From NCBI RefSeq assembly GCF_018388465.1, contig NZ_CP074404.1, forward strand, positions 2,480,001-2,544,000: DNA of 64,000 nt, written 5' to 3'. Under the pieces are notes generated by a model. That model did no database searches. It was not told the DNA's origin and saw only the letters and a program-made list of their open reading frames with translations. Of this stretch, positions 10,083 to 21,474 are shown in pieces (the stretch's first letter is position 1; each line of letters starts with the position of its first letter). The position numbers were made by a program, and so were the translations under genes. Origin of the DNA: Cellulomonas fengjieae. Its GTDB lineage: Bacteria; Actinomycetota; Actinomycetes; Actinomycetales; Cellulomonadaceae.

Positions 10083-10120
10083 GGGAGCTCGCGCCGGCCG
10101 GGCGGCCGACGCGAGCTCCC
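10083..10120 (-). terminator. Terminator after the RNase E/G gene
   Basis: GGGAGCTCGCG (10083-10093) and CGCGAGCTCCC (10110-10120) form a perfect 11-bp stem. The 16-base loop can itself pair through GGCC. It begins four bases after the stop codon of the RNase gene. There is no T tract, as is usual in this group. Confidence 0.7.
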
Positions 10121-10124
10121 GCCG

Positions 10125-13100
10125 TCAGTCCTGCGTGCGGTCGGCGCCGCCGACCCAGCTGGCATCACTGTCGTCGTCGACCTCGTCGACGTCGTCGGCC
10201 TCGAACACGTCGGCGGGGACCGCCGTCAGCTCGAGCTCGTCGCTCGGCGTCGCCGCGCCGCCCCCGGCGTCGGGCTCGGCCTGCGCGCGTCCGGCCGAGA
10301 GCTCGGCGAGCACGTCCAGGCCCGGGGCCTTGGTCTCCTCGGCCGCGGCATCGCCGTCGACCTCGGGCGCCGCCGGCACCTGGGGGTCGTGGTCGTGAGC
10401 GTGCGCCGCCGCCGCCGCGATCGTGGCGAGCGTGGCCTTGACGGCCTCCCGCGCCTCGGGCAGGACGGGCACCCCTGCGTGCAGGACGTGGGCGACCGTC
10501 TCCTTGGCGCCGCCACGCTTGCGGCGGGACCGCTTGGCGTCCCCTTCCGAGGCGACGGGCTGCTGCGGCGCCCCGGCGTCAGGACGCTGGTTGTTCTTCT
10601 CGATCGGGTCCTCGTGCACGATGAAGCCGCGCCCGTGGCAGTGCTCGCACGTCTCGCTGAACGCCTCGACCAGCCCCTGGCCCACCCGCTTGCGGGTCAT
10701 CTGGACCAGGCCGAGCGAGGTGACCTCGGCGACCTGGTGCTTGGTCCGGTCCCGGCCCAGGCACTCGACCAGCCGGCGGAGCACGAGGTCACGGTTGGAC
10801 TCGAGCACCATGTCGATGAAGTCGATGACGATGATGCCGCCGATGTCGCGCAGCCGGAGCTGACGCACGATCTCCTCGGCGGCCTCGAGGTTGTTGCGGG
10901 TCACCGTCTCCTCGAGCGTGCCGCCCGAGCCGGTGAACTTGCCCGTGTTGACGTCGACGACCGTCATGGCCTCCGTGCGGTCGATCACGAGCGAACCGCC
11001 CGAGGGCAGCCAGACCTTGCGGTCCATGCCCTTGGCCAGCTGCTCGTCGATGCGGTGCGCGGCGAACACGTCGGCGTCGGACTCCCAGCGGGACACCTTC
11101 TGCGCGAGGTCCGGAGCCAGCTCGTCGATGTACGACGAGATGGTGGACCACGCCTCGGCGCCCGCGACGACGAGCGAGGAGAAGTCGTCGTTGAAGATGT
11201 CGCGGACCACGCGGATGGCCATGTCCGGCTCGCCCTGGAGCAGGGCCGGGGCGGACGCGGACTTCGACTTCTTCTCGATGGCCGCCCACTGCCCCTGCAG
11301 GCGGGCGATGTCGGCGCGCAGCTCGTCCTCGCTCGCCCCCTCGGCCGCCGTCCGGACGATGACGCCGGCGGAGTCCGGCACGATCTCGCGCAGGATCTTC
11401 TTCAGGCGGTTGCGCTCGGTGTCGGGCAGCTTGCGGCTGATGCCGGTCATGCCGCCGCCCGGCACGTAGACCAGGTACCGACCCGCGAGCGTGACCTGCG
11501 AGGTCAGGCGCGCACCCTTGTGGCCGATCGGGTCCTTGGTGACCTGCACCAGGACCGGGTCGCCGGACTTGAGCGCCTGCTCGATGCGACGCGCCGAACC
11601 GCCTTCGAGGCCTGCCGCGTCCCAGTTGACCTCACCGGCGTAGAGCACCGCGTTGCGGCCCTTGCCGACGTCGACGAACGCTGCCTCCATGCTGGGCAGC
11701 ACGTTCTGCACCCGGCCCAGGTAGACGTTGCCCACGGTCGACGCCTGCGCCTGGTTGGACACGTAGTGCTCGACCAGGACGCCGTCCTCGAGGACGGCGA
11801 TCTGCGTCCGGTTGTTCTTCTCGCGCACGATCATCGCGCGGTCGACCGACTCGCGGCGGGCCAGGAACTCCGACTCGGTGATGATCTGGCGACGCCGTCC
11901 GGCGTCGCGGCCGTCCCGGCGGCGCTGGCGCTTGGCCTCCAGCCGCGTGGAGCCGCGCAGCGCGGTGACCTCGTCGCTCGGCGCCCGCGTACGGGCCGGG
12001 CGTGCCTCGCCCTGGTCGCCGGAGTCACCCCGGGACGACCCGCGACGACGACGGCGACGGCGACGGCTCGAGCTGTCGCCCTCCCCCGTCGAGTCGTCGG
12101 CGTCGGCGTCGGGCTCCGTGTCGGACTCGGCGCCCTCGTCGGTGTCCTCGTCCGACTCGTCGGCGTCGTCGGAGTCGGCGCTGTCGGGACGGCTGCGCCG
12201 GCCCCTGCCGCCGCGGCGACGGCGCCGGCGCGGGCCGCCACCGGCGGTGTCGTCCTCGGCCTGCTCGCTGTCGTCCTCGTCGCTCTCGACCTGGTCGTCG
12301 ACGCTCTCGTCCGCAGGAGCCTGCGCGGTCGGCTCGGCGTCCTCCTCGACCACGAGGTCCTCGGCCGGGGCGGTCTCCGCCCCGCGGCCGCGACGGCCGC
12401 GACGGCGGCCTCGCGCCGAGGGTGCGGCTTCCTCGACGACCTCGGCCACCTCGTCCGACCCGCGCGCCTCGGCCTCGGCGGCCTCCTGCTCGGCGCGGCG
12501 GGCGGCCTCGGAGATCTCCTCGGGGGAACCCGTGCTCGCCTGGGCACGACGCCGGCGCGGGCGCGCCGCGGCGGGGTCCGGTGCCTGGAAGAGCAGCGCG
12601 GTGGTCGCGAAGCGGCGGCCGGTCGAGGTCGAGCTCGTGGTCGTCGACGGCTCGGTCGGCGTGACGGTCGCAGCCAGCTCGGCCAGCACGTCGAGGGCGG
12701 GGGTGGGCTCGGCGGCCTCCTCGACCTCGACCTCGACCTCCGGCGTCGGCGCGGGGGCCTGCGGCGCCGCGGCAGCGCGGGTGCCGGAGCGGCGGCGACG
12801 AGGTGCGGTCGTCGCGGGCTCGTCGGCGGCGGGCTGCTGGGCGGCCGGCTGCTCGGCAGCGGGCTGCGCTGCCACGGGCTCCTGGGCCGCGGCGGCCTCG
12901 TCGGCCGCCACCGGGACCACGGTCCGCGTGACGCGGCGCGACTTCTTCTTCGGCGCGACCGGCGCCTCGGCGGCGGGCTCCTCGGCGGCCGGCTCCGCAA
13001 CCGGCTGCTGCTGCGCGGCCGGCTCGTCCGCGGGAGCCACCGGAGCGGCCGGCGCCTGGTCGGCGGCGACCGGCACCACGGTGCGGGTCACGCGGCGCGA

Positions 13101-13328
13101 CTTCTTGACCGGGGCGGCCGGCGCCTCGGCGACCGGTTGCTCCGCCGGTGCCTGCTGCTCGACGGGTACCGGCTGCTCGGCCGGCGACGGGACGGTCACG
13201 ACGCTCTCGAGCGGTGCGTCGGTGCTGGGGGCTGCGGTCACGCGAGTGGCGCGGCGGCGGCGCGGCGGCGCGGCGGGCGCCTCCCCGGCAGCCGTCGTGT
13301 CAGCGGTGGAGGTGTTGTCGTCGGTCAC
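10125..13328 (-). CDS. rng: Ribonuclease E/G with long disordered N-terminus
   Basis: A 1067-residue RNase E/G-family endoribonuclease for mRNA decay and rRNA processing. Residues 1-490 are low complexity, with alternating Ala/Pro, Arg-rich and Asp/Glu-rich blocks and two copies of KKSRRVTRTVVPVAAD. Residues about 498-960 are the catalytic region. The S1 domain (VGNVYLGRVQNVLPSMEAAF) is followed by DNase I-like catalytic acids in VVDVNTGKF (near 791) and IVIDFIDM (near 838), and the zinc-link CEHCHGRG (near 896). The last 100 residues are acidic. LDVLAEL occurs in both the N- and C-terminal tails. The GTG at 13328 has AGGAGC upstream. The same DNA is open on the opposite strand, but only this frame encodes a recognisable protein. 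Confidence 0.93.
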   Translation of the reverse strand: MTDDNTSTADTTAAGEAPAAPPRRRRATRVTAAPSTDAPLESVVTVPSPAEQPVPVEQQAPAEQPVAEAPAAPVKKSRRVTRTVVPVAADQAPAAPVAPADEPAAQQQPVAEPAAEEPAAEAPVAPKKKSRRVTRTVVPVAADEAAAAQEPVAAQPAAEQPAAQQPAADEPATTAPRRRRSGTRAAAAPQAPAPTPEVEVEVEEAAEPTPALDVLAELAATVTPTEPSTTTSSTSTGRRFATTALLFQAPDPAAARPRRRRAQASTGSPEEISEAARRAEQEAAEAEARGSDEVAEVVEEAAPSARGRRRGRRGRGAETAPAEDLVVEEDAEPTAQAPADESVDDQVESDEDDSEQAEDDTAGGGPRRRRRRGGRGRRSRPDSADSDDADESDEDTDEGAESDTEPDADADDSTGEGDSSSRRRRRRRRGSSRGDSGDQGEARPARTRAPSDEVTALRGSTRLEAKRQRRRDGRDAGRRRQIITESEFLARRESVDRAMIVREKNNRTQIAVLEDGVLVEHYVSNQAQASTVGNVYLGRVQNVLPSMEAAFVDVGKGRNAVLYAGEVNWDAAGLEGGSARRIEQALKSGDPVLVQVTKDPIGHKGARLTSQVTLAGRYLVYVPGGGMTGISRKLPDTERNRLKKILREIVPDSAGVIVRTAAEGASEDELRADIARLQGQWAAIEKKSKSASAPALLQGEPDMAIRVVRDIFNDDFSSLVVAGAEAWSTISSYIDELAPDLAQKVSRWESDADVFAAHRIDEQLAKGMDRKVWLPSGGSLVIDRTEAMTVVDVNTGKFTGSGGTLEETVTRNNLEAAEEIVRQLRLRDIGGIIVIDFIDMVLESNRDLVLRRLVECLGRDRTKHQVAEVTSLGLVQMTRKRVGQGLVEAFSETCEHCHGRGFIVHEDPIEKNNQRPDAGAPQQPVASEGDAKRSRRKRGGAKETVAHVLHAGVPVLPEAREAVKATLATIAAAAAHAHDHDPQVPAAPEVDGDAAAEETKAPGLDVLAELSAGRAQAEPDAGGGAATPSDELELTAVPADVFEADDVDEVDDDSDASWVGGADRTQD

Positions 13329-13654
13329 GCGCGGTGCTCCTGGTGCCGGGAACCACCACCCACACGCGGCGGCACCCAGTCGGTCGGTCGTCGCACGCGT
13401 GCTGCGCGGCGACGGAAGTCGGCGGTCGTGGCTGCGGCACCGGTCGGCGCCATCGCCTGCGACGCCGGAGCCGGCGGTCCCGATCTGGGACCAGCGGGCG
13501 GCGGAGCGGCGGCTGGCGCGCACGACGTGCTGGTGCTGCGAGCTCAAGGGTCCCCGGGCGGTGTGGTCGTCCAAGGAGCCGCGGTCAGTATCGCACAGGG
13601 CTCCTCGGGTGGTGCGACCGGGTACACGTCGGCGCGTCCGCGGGGCCCGGTACC

Positions 13655-13668
13655 GGGACTTTGGTCCC
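13655..13668 (+). promoter_or_regulatory. DevR/DosR-box-like palindrome upstream of cydA
   Basis: GGGACTTTGGTCCC matches 13 of 14 positions of the mycobacterial DosR core GGGACTTTAGTCCC, with perfect GGGAC/GTCCC arms. It ends where the -35 element of the predicted cydA promoter begins. Its centre lies about 41.5 bp upstream of the predicted start (about 13703), the classical class II activator position. A DevR-like regulator gene lies downstream of the operon it would control. Confidence 0.7.
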
Positions 13669-13690
13669 AGGCGCACACTGGAGGCAGTTC

Positions 13691-13696
13691 TAGCGT
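13691..13696 (+). promoter_or_regulatory. Candidate -10 element of the cydABCD operon
   Basis: TAGCGT, 23 bases after the DevR-like box. The corresponding -35 position (13668-13673, CAGGCG) is poor, as expected of an activator-dependent promoter. The predicted leader to the cydA GTG is about 85 bases. Confidence 0.45.
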
Positions 13697-13787
13697 CTTC
13701 CCAGACCTGACGTCTGTCACCTGGCACGCCCCCGAGCGTGTCGGCCGCCCGGAGCCCATCCGAGCACGAACGCCCATGGAGGAACCC

Positions 13788-15290
13788 GTGGACACCCTCG
13801 ACGTGGCGCGCTGGCAGTTCGGCATCACGACCGTCTACCACTTCATCTTCGTCCCGCTGACGATCGGCCTGGCGCCGCTGGTCGCGGGCATGCAGACGGC
13901 CTGGGTGCGGACCGGCAACGAACGCTGGCTGCGGCTGACCAAGTTCTTCGGCAAGCTCCTGCTGATCAACTTCGCGATCGGCGTGGCCACCGGCATCGTC
14001 CAGGAGTTCCAGTTCGGGATGGCGTGGAGCGAGTACTCGCGGTTCGTCGGCGACGTGTTCGGCGCGCCCCTGGCGATGGAGGCCCTCGCCGCGTTCTTCG
14101 TGGAGTCGACGTTCCTCGGGCTGTGGATCTTCGGCTGGGACAAGCTGCCCAAGAAGATCCACCTCGCCTGCATCTGGGCGGTCGCGATCGCCACCAACCT
14201 GTCGGCGTACTTCATCCTGGCCGCGAACTCGTGGATGCAGCACCCGGTCGGCGCCACGTTCAACGCGGAGCGCGGGCGGGCCGAGATGACCGACATCGGC
14301 GCCGTGCTGTCCAACAACACGCTGCTCGCGGCGTTCCCGCACACGATCTCCGCCGCGTTCCTCACCGCGGGGACCTTCGTCGCGGGCATCGCCGCGTGGT
14401 GGATGGTCCGGCTGGTGCGCGCCGGTCAGGCCGACAAGGCGCGCGACGTCTACCGGCCGGCCGTGGTGCTCGGCGTGGTGGTCATGCTCGTCTCGGGCAT
14501 CGGCGTGGCCGTCTCCGGCGACGCGCAGGCCAAGCTCATGTTCGAGCAGCAGCCGACCAAGATGGCTGCCGCCGAGGCGCTGTGCGAGACGGAGTCGGGC
14601 GTGGCGTTCTCGATCCTCGCCGTGGGCCCGCTCGGCACGGGCGCCAACTGCGACAAGGTCACGCACCTGATCTCGATCCCCGGCGCGCTGTCGTTCATGG
14701 CCACCGGCGACTTCGACTCCACGCTGCAGGGCACCGACGAGCTGCAGCGCGAGTACACCGAGAAGTTCGGGTACACCACCGCGGACGGGCAGCCCGTCAG
14801 CTACATCCCCAACCTCGCCATCACGTACTGGTCGTTCCGGCTCATGATCGGCTTCGCGCTCGGCTCCGCCGCGCTCGCCCTCGTCGCCCTGTGGGTCACC
14901 CGCAAGGGGCGCGTGAGCGGCAACGTGTGGGTCGGCAGGCTCGGCATCGCCGCCATCGCGACCCCGTTCCTGGCCTCGTCGTTCGGGTGGATCTTCACCG
15001 AGATGGGCCGCCAGCCGTGGGTCGTCGCGCCCAACCCGAACCCCGGCGGCGTCGACGGCGTCTGGCTGCTCACCGCGCGGGGCGTGTCCACGGTGACGAG
15101 CACGGGGACCGTCCTGACGAGCCTCATCGCGTTCACCCTGCTCTACGGCGTCCTGGCCGTGTTCTGGTACCGCCTCATGCACCGCTACGCGATCGAGGGC
15201 GTCGCGGACACCGAGCACGACCCCAGCCCGGACAACCCCGACAACGACCCGGACGGCGCGGCCGACCGTCCGCTGTCGTTCGCGTACTGA
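13788..15290 (+). CDS. cydA: Cytochrome bd ubiquinol/menaquinol oxidase subunit I
   Basis: A 500-residue membrane subunit carrying the quinol site and the three haems of cytochrome bd oxidase, a high-affinity terminal oxidase. The family start (LDVARWQFGITTVYHFIFV) includes the haem b595 ligand His at residue 18. FPHTISAAFLTAGTF carries the b558 ligand region and GWIFTEMGRQPWVV is the conserved late motif. I chose the GTG at 13788 because GGAGG ends five bases before it. The in-frame ATG at 13776 overlaps that ribosome-binding site. First gene of cydABCD. Confidence 0.95.
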   Translation: MDTLDVARWQFGITTVYHFIFVPLTIGLAPLVAGMQTAWVRTGNERWLRLTKFFGKLLLINFAIGVATGIVQEFQFGMAWSEYSRFVGDVFGAPLAMEALAAFFVESTFLGLWIFGWDKLPKKIHLACIWAVAIATNLSAYFILAANSWMQHPVGATFNAERGRAEMTDIGAVLSNNTLLAAFPHTISAAFLTAGTFVAGIAAWWMVRLVRAGQADKARDVYRPAVVLGVVVMLVSGIGVAVSGDAQAKLMFEQQPTKMAAAEALCETESGVAFSILAVGPLGTGANCDKVTHLISIPGALSFMATGDFDSTLQGTDELQREYTEKFGYTTADGQPVSYIPNLAITYWSFRLMIGFALGSAALALVALWVTRKGRVSGNVWVGRLGIAAIATPFLASSFGWIFTEMGRQPWVVAPNPNPGGVDGVWLLTARGVSTVTSTGTVLTSLIAFTLLYGVLAVFWYRLMHRYAIEGVADTEHDPSPDNPDNDPDGAADRPLSFAY

Positions 15291-15304
15291 GCGGAGCGGC
15301 GACC

Positions 15305-16372
15305 ATGGAGCTCACCACCGTCTGGTTCCTGCTCATCGCGGTCCTGTGGACCGGGTACCTCGTGCTCGAGGGGTTCGACTTCGGCGTCGGGATGCTGCTC
15401 GGGCTGCTGTCGCGCGGCGACCGCGCGGCCAAGGACCGCGACCGCCGCGTCATGATCAACACGATCGGACCCGTCTGGGACGGCAACGAGGTGTGGCTGC
15501 TCACCGCCGGCGGTGCCACGTTCGCGGCGTTCCCGGAGTGGTACGCGACCATGTTCTCGGGCTTCTACCTGCCGCTGCTGCTCATCCTGCTGGCGCTCAT
15601 CGTCCGCGTCGTGTCGTTCGAGTGGCGGGGCAAGATCAACGACGACCGCTGGCGGGCGCTGGCCGACCGCAGCCTCATGGTGGGCTCCTGGGTCCCGGCG
15701 GTGCTCTGGGGCGTGGCGTTCGCCAACCTGGTCCGCGGCGTCCAGCTCGACGCCGAGCACCAGTACGTCGGCGGGTTCTGGGCACTGCTCAACCCGTTCG
15801 CCCTGCTTGGCGGCGCGACGACCGCCCTGATCTTCCTCACCCACGGCGCGGTGTTCCTCGCCCTGAAGTCGGACGGCGAGATCCGCGCCCGCGCCGGGGC
15901 GTTCGCCGCGCGGTCGTCGCTGCTCACCCTGCTGGTCGCCGGGGTCTGGGCCGTCTGGGCGCAGCTGGCGTACTCGGTGCCGTGGACGTGGGCGGCCGTC
16001 GTCGTCGCTGCCGGTGCGCTCGTGGTGCTGGTCGCCGCGACGCAGCGCCGCAGGGAAGGCCTCGCGTTCATCGCCTCCGCGGTCGCGATCGTCGCCGCCG
16101 TGGTGCTCATCTTCGGCTCGATGTACCCCGACGTCATGCCCGCGTTCGACCCCGCCAACTCGCTGACGGTGACCAACGCGTCCTCGACCGACTACACGCT
16201 CACCGTGATGACCTGGGTGGCGGTGGCGCTCACCCCGCTCGTGCTGATCTACCAGGGCTGGACGTACTGGGTGTTCCGGAAGCGGGTCTCGTCGGCGCAC
16301 ATCCCCGAGCACACCGGCCTGACCTTCGCCAAGGTGCCCGCCCTGAACAAGCCGTCGTCCAGCGACCAGTGA
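15305..16372 (+). CDS. cydB: Cytochrome bd oxidase subunit II
   Basis: A 355-residue integral membrane partner of CydA. It starts ELTTVWFLLIAVLWTGYLVL then EGFDFGVGML, the usual CydB opening, and has conserved IGPVWDGNEVWLLTAGGATFAAFP. Multiple transmembrane helices. It begins 14 bases after cydA and its stop overlaps the cydD GTG start. Confidence 0.96.
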   Translation: MELTTVWFLLIAVLWTGYLVLEGFDFGVGMLLGLLSRGDRAAKDRDRRVMINTIGPVWDGNEVWLLTAGGATFAAFPEWYATMFSGFYLPLLLILLALIVRVVSFEWRGKINDDRWRALADRSLMVGSWVPAVLWGVAFANLVRGVQLDAEHQYVGGFWALLNPFALLGGATTALIFLTHGAVFLALKSDGEIRARAGAFAARSSLLTLLVAGVWAVWAQLAYSVPWTWAAVVVAAGALVVLVAATQRRREGLAFIASAVAIVAAVVLIFGSMYPDVMPAFDPANSLTVTNASSTDYTLTVMTWVAVALTPLVLIYQGWTYWVFRKRVSSAHIPEHTGLTFAKVPALNKPSSSDQ

Positions 16373-18006
16373 GGCCGCTCGACCCGCGCCTGCTGCGGCA
16401 CGCCCGGGCCGCTCGGGGGTACGTGGCACTGACGGCAGCGCTCGGGGTGCTCACCGCGGCGCTGGTCGTGGCGCAGGCGGTGCTGCTCGCCCACGCGCTC
16501 GGAGACGCGGTGACGGACGGGGTCTCGCTCACCGTCCTCGGTCCGACCGTCGCCTGGCTGGCTGCCGTGGTGCTCGCCCGGGCGCTGGTGACCGCGGTGC
16601 AGGAGCGCTTCGCGCACCGCGCCGCGACCCGCACGGTCGCCGAGCTGCGCGAGCAGGTCGTGGCGCACGCCGTGGCGCTGGGGCCCCGCTGGCTGGCGTC
16701 CGGCGAGGGTCCGCGCGTGGTGACCCTGGCCACGCGCGGCCTGGATGCCCTCGAGCCGTACTTCGTGCGGTACCTGCCGCAGCTGGTGCTCGCCGCGACG
16801 GTCACCCCGGGCGTCCTGCTGGTCGTGCTGGGCCTGGACTGGATCTCCGCCGCGATCCTGTTCGTCGTCCTCCCCCTGGTGCCGATCTTCATGGTCCTCG
16901 TCGGGCGGCTGACCGAGGGCCGCTCGGAGCGAGGTCTGGCCAGCATGCAGCGGCTCGGTGCCCAGGTGCTGGACCTGCTGGCCGGCCTGCCCACCCTGCG
17001 CGCCCACGGCCGCGAGCGCGGTCCGGGAGCACGGGTGCGGTCGCTCGGCGACGCCCACCGCCGCGCGACGATGGGGACCCTGCGGGTCGCGTTCCTGTCG
17101 GGCATGGTCCTGGAGCTCCTCACGACCCTGTCCGTGGCGCTGGTCGCCGTCGGGATCGGCCTGCGGCTGGTGGAGGGCGACCTCGACCTGGTCACGGGGA
17201 TCGCGGTCCTCGTCCTGGCACCCGAGGTGTTCCTCCCCCTGCGTCAGGTGGGCGTGCAGTTCCACGCCGCGGCCGACGGGGTCGCGGCCGCCGGGCAGGC
17301 GTTCGAGGTGCTGGAGACCCCCGTGCCCCCGGTCGGCAGCCTGCCGGCCCCCGACCTGCGCACCGCGACGCTGCGTCTGGAGGGCGTCGGCGTGCGGACC
17401 GGGGGTGGGAGCACGCCGCACGCCCTGGACGTGGTGCTGCGCCCCGGGACTGTGGTGGCGCTCACCGGGCCGAGCGGCGTGGGCAAGACCACCGCGGTCG
17501 AGGTGGCGCTCGGGCTGCTCCGGCCGGACGTCGGACGCGCGTCGGTGGACGGGGTCGACCTGGTGGACCTCGACCTGCAGTCCCTCTGGGCACAGGTCTC
17601 ATGGCTGCCGCAGCGCCCCGTGCTCGAGCCCGGGACCGTGGCGCAGCTGGTGGGCGGTGACGAACCCGCGCGACGGGCCGCGGCCGCGCTCACCGGGCTG
17701 GACGCGGTGCTCGCGACGCTGCCGGACGGCTGGTCCACCGTGCTCGGGCGCGGCGGCGAAGGACTCAGCCTCGGCCAGCGGCAGCGCGTCGCCCTGACGC
17801 GCACGCTCGTCGAGAGCACCCCGCTCGTCGTGCTCGACGAGCCGACCGCCCACCTGGACGCTGCCGGCGAGCAGGTGGTCCTGGACACGGTCCGCGCGCT
17901 GCGGGACGCCGGCCGGACCGTGCTGCTCGTCGCCCACCGCGCCTCGCTGGTCGCCGCGGCCGACGAGGTCGTGCGCGTGCGGTCGGCCGCACCGGTGCCC
18001 GCATGA
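16369..18006 (+). CDS. cydD: ABC transporter CydD (thiol exporter for cytochrome bd assembly)
   Basis: A 545-residue half-transporter: N-terminal six-helix membrane domain (about 1-310) and a C-terminal ATPase. Walker A is TGPSGVGKTTAVEVALG, the signature is LSLGQRQRVAL, and Walker B is PLVVLDEPTAHLD. CydDC exports reduced thiols and is required for bd oxidase maturation. The GTG start forms a GTGA overlap with cydB and the stop forms an ATGA overlap with cydC, so the operon is translationally coupled. Confidence 0.94.
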   Translation: MRPLDPRLLRHARAARGYVALTAALGVLTAALVVAQAVLLAHALGDAVTDGVSLTVLGPTVAWLAAVVLARALVTAVQERFAHRAATRTVAELREQVVAHAVALGPRWLASGEGPRVVTLATRGLDALEPYFVRYLPQLVLAATVTPGVLLVVLGLDWISAAILFVVLPLVPIFMVLVGRLTEGRSERGLASMQRLGAQVLDLLAGLPTLRAHGRERGPGARVRSLGDAHRRATMGTLRVAFLSGMVLELLTTLSVALVAVGIGLRLVEGDLDLVTGIAVLVLAPEVFLPLRQVGVQFHAAADGVAAAGQAFEVLETPVPPVGSLPAPDLRTATLRLEGVGVRTGGGSTPHALDVVLRPGTVVALTGPSGVGKTTAVEVALGLLRPDVGRASVDGVDLVDLDLQSLWAQVSWLPQRPVLEPGTVAQLVGGDEPARRAAAALTGLDAVLATLPDGWSTVLGRGGEGLSLGQRQRVALTRTLVESTPLVVLDEPTAHLDAAGEQVVLDTVRALRDAGRTVLLVAHRASLVAAADEVVRVRSAAPVPA

Positions 18007-19731
18007 CGCGCGGGACGTTGCGCCGTGCGGTCCGCCTCCTCGACATCGACCCGAGGCGCCTGGCGCTGGCCCTCCTGCTCGGTACGCTCGCGCTCGGCTG
18101 CGGGGTGGCACTGGCCGCCGTGTCCGCCTGGCTCATCGCGCGGGCCTCCCAGATGCCGCCGGTGCTCCAGCTGTCCGTGGCGACCGTCGCGGTGCGCGCG
18201 TTCGGCATCGGGCGCGGCGTGCTGCGCTACCTCGAGCGGCTCGTGTCCCACGACGTCGCCCTGCGCGGCATGACCCAGCTGCGCACCACGCTGTACGACC
18301 GGCTCGCGACGGCGCGCCCGGAGACGCTGCTGCGCCTGCGCCGGGGAGACCTGCTCGCCCGCGTCGGTGCGGACGTCGACACGGTGGGGGACGTCGTCGT
18401 GCGCGGGCTGCTGCCCGCCGGGGTGGCGACGCTCCTGGGCGCGGGCACGGTGCTGGCGATGTCGTTGTTCTGGCCACCGGCCGGCCTCGCCCTGGCCGGG
18501 TGCCTCCTGCTCGCCGGGGTGGCAGGACCCGTGATCGCGGCCCGCGCGGCGCGGACCACGGAGGAGCGGGCGCTGCAGAGCCGGGCGGACATGACCGCGA
18601 CGGCGCTCGGCCTCCTGGACGACGCCGGCCCCTTGGTGGTCGCCGGGCGCGCACCCGGCGAGCTGGCCGCCCTGCGGGACGCGGACCGCCGCCTGGCCGT
18701 CGCGACCGACGCCGGGGCCGGCCCCGCCGCGCTCGCCGCCGGCCTCGGACAGCTCGCCGTCGGCCTCGCGGTGCTGGCCGCCCTGGTCACCGGCGTGCCC
18801 GCGGTCGGCGCGGGCCTGCTGACCCCGGTCGAGCTCGCCGTCGTGGTCCTCACACCGCTCGCGGCCTTCGAGGCGACCTCACTCCTTCCCGCGGCCGCGA
18901 TCCAGGTGCAGCGCTCACGTGCCGCGGCCGCGCGGGTCCTCGCCCTCCTGGACGCGCCGACCGACCCTGCGCCGACCGACCACGGCCCCGCCGGTCCCCC
19001 GCTCGTCGCGGTCGACGTCGCCGCCGGCTGGCCCGGAGCGGTCCCGGTGGTCACGGGGCTGGACCTCGAGCTGCGTCCCGGCCGCTCCGTGGCGATCGTC
19101 GGCCCGTCCGGCACGGGCAAGACCACGACGTTGCTGACCCTGGCCGGCCTGCTCCCCCGGCGCCACGGCTCGCTCACGCTCGGCGGCCACGACGTGGACC
19201 ACCTGGACCGCGGGACCGTCGTCGGCGCCGTGGTCGTCGGGACCGAGGACGCCCACGTCTTCGGCACCACGGTGCTGGAGAACCTCCGCGTGGCGCGCGG
19301 CGACGTCACGGAGGCGGAGGCGGTCGCGGTACTCGCCCGCGTCGGGCTCGACGAGTGGCTCGACGGCCTGCCGGACGGGCTGGACACGCTGCTCGGCCCC
19401 GACGCCCGCACGGTCTCCGGCGGAGAGCGTCGCCGCCTGCTGGTAGCGCGGACGCTGCTCTCGCCCGCCGCGCTGCTCCTGGTGGACGAGCCCGCGGAGC
19501 ACCTCGACCCGCAGCGGGCGGACGCGCTGGTGGCCGACCTGCTGGACGACCCGCGGGGGGTGGTGCTGGTCACGCACCGGCTGACCCCGCTGGCCGCCGC
19601 CGACGAGATCCTCTGGCTGCAGGACGGTCTCGTCCGTGCGCGCGGGACGCACGCGGACCTCGTCGCGTCGTCGCCCGGTTACCGTGAGGCGTTGCAGCGC
19701 GAACGCGCCGGCGACGAGACGGAGGCAGAAC

Positions 19732-19742
<11 letters not shown>
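18003..19742 (+). CDS. cydC: ABC transporter CydC (partner of CydD)
   Basis: A 579-residue second half of the heterodimeric CydDC exporter. The membrane domain opens with SAWLIARASQMPPVLQLSVA, a typical CydC motif, and AFGIGRGVLRYLERLVSHD. The ATPase has Walker A GPSGTGKTTTLLTLAG, signature TVSGGERRRLLVA and Walker B LLLVDEPAEHLD. Its last 11 bases overlap the start of the sensor kinase. Confidence 0.94.
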
Positions 19743-21429
<1,687 letters not shown>

Positions 21430-21444
<15 letters not shown>

Positions 21445-21460
21445 GCCGCCGCCGGGGGGC
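21430..21460. terminator. Possible bidirectional terminator between kinase and response regulator
   Basis: GCCCCCC(T)CGGC and GCCGGGGGGC form an imperfect GC-rich hairpin spanning the stop codon of the kinase. Its position between two convergent genes fits a shared terminator. Confidence 0.4.
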
Positions 21461-21474
21461 CGCGCGGTTCGCGG

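Larger units (their letters stand above)
13329..13787. other. Divergent regulatory region between RNase E/G and cydA
   Basis: 459 bases without a supported gene. It contains a DevR-box-like palindrome and a probable cydA promoter (listed separately). A possible minus-strand extended -10 for the RNase (TGC-GATACT, 13587-13592) sits inside an inverted repeat GGAGCC/GGCTCC (13575-13604). This would give the RNase mRNA a leader of about 250 bases, consistent with autoregulated RNase E genes elsewhere. Confidence 0.5.

Noticed and set aside
10125..15218. Minus-strand open frame of about 1700 codons including the RNase
   Set aside because: The codons above 13328 are antisense to cydA and lack family similarity; the GTG at 13328 with AGGAGC is the sensible start.
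10389..15290. Very long plus-strand open frame running antisense to the RNase gene into cydA
   Set aside because: Only the part from 13788 is protein-like (CydA). The rest is the complement of the RNase E/G gene, open because of high GC content.
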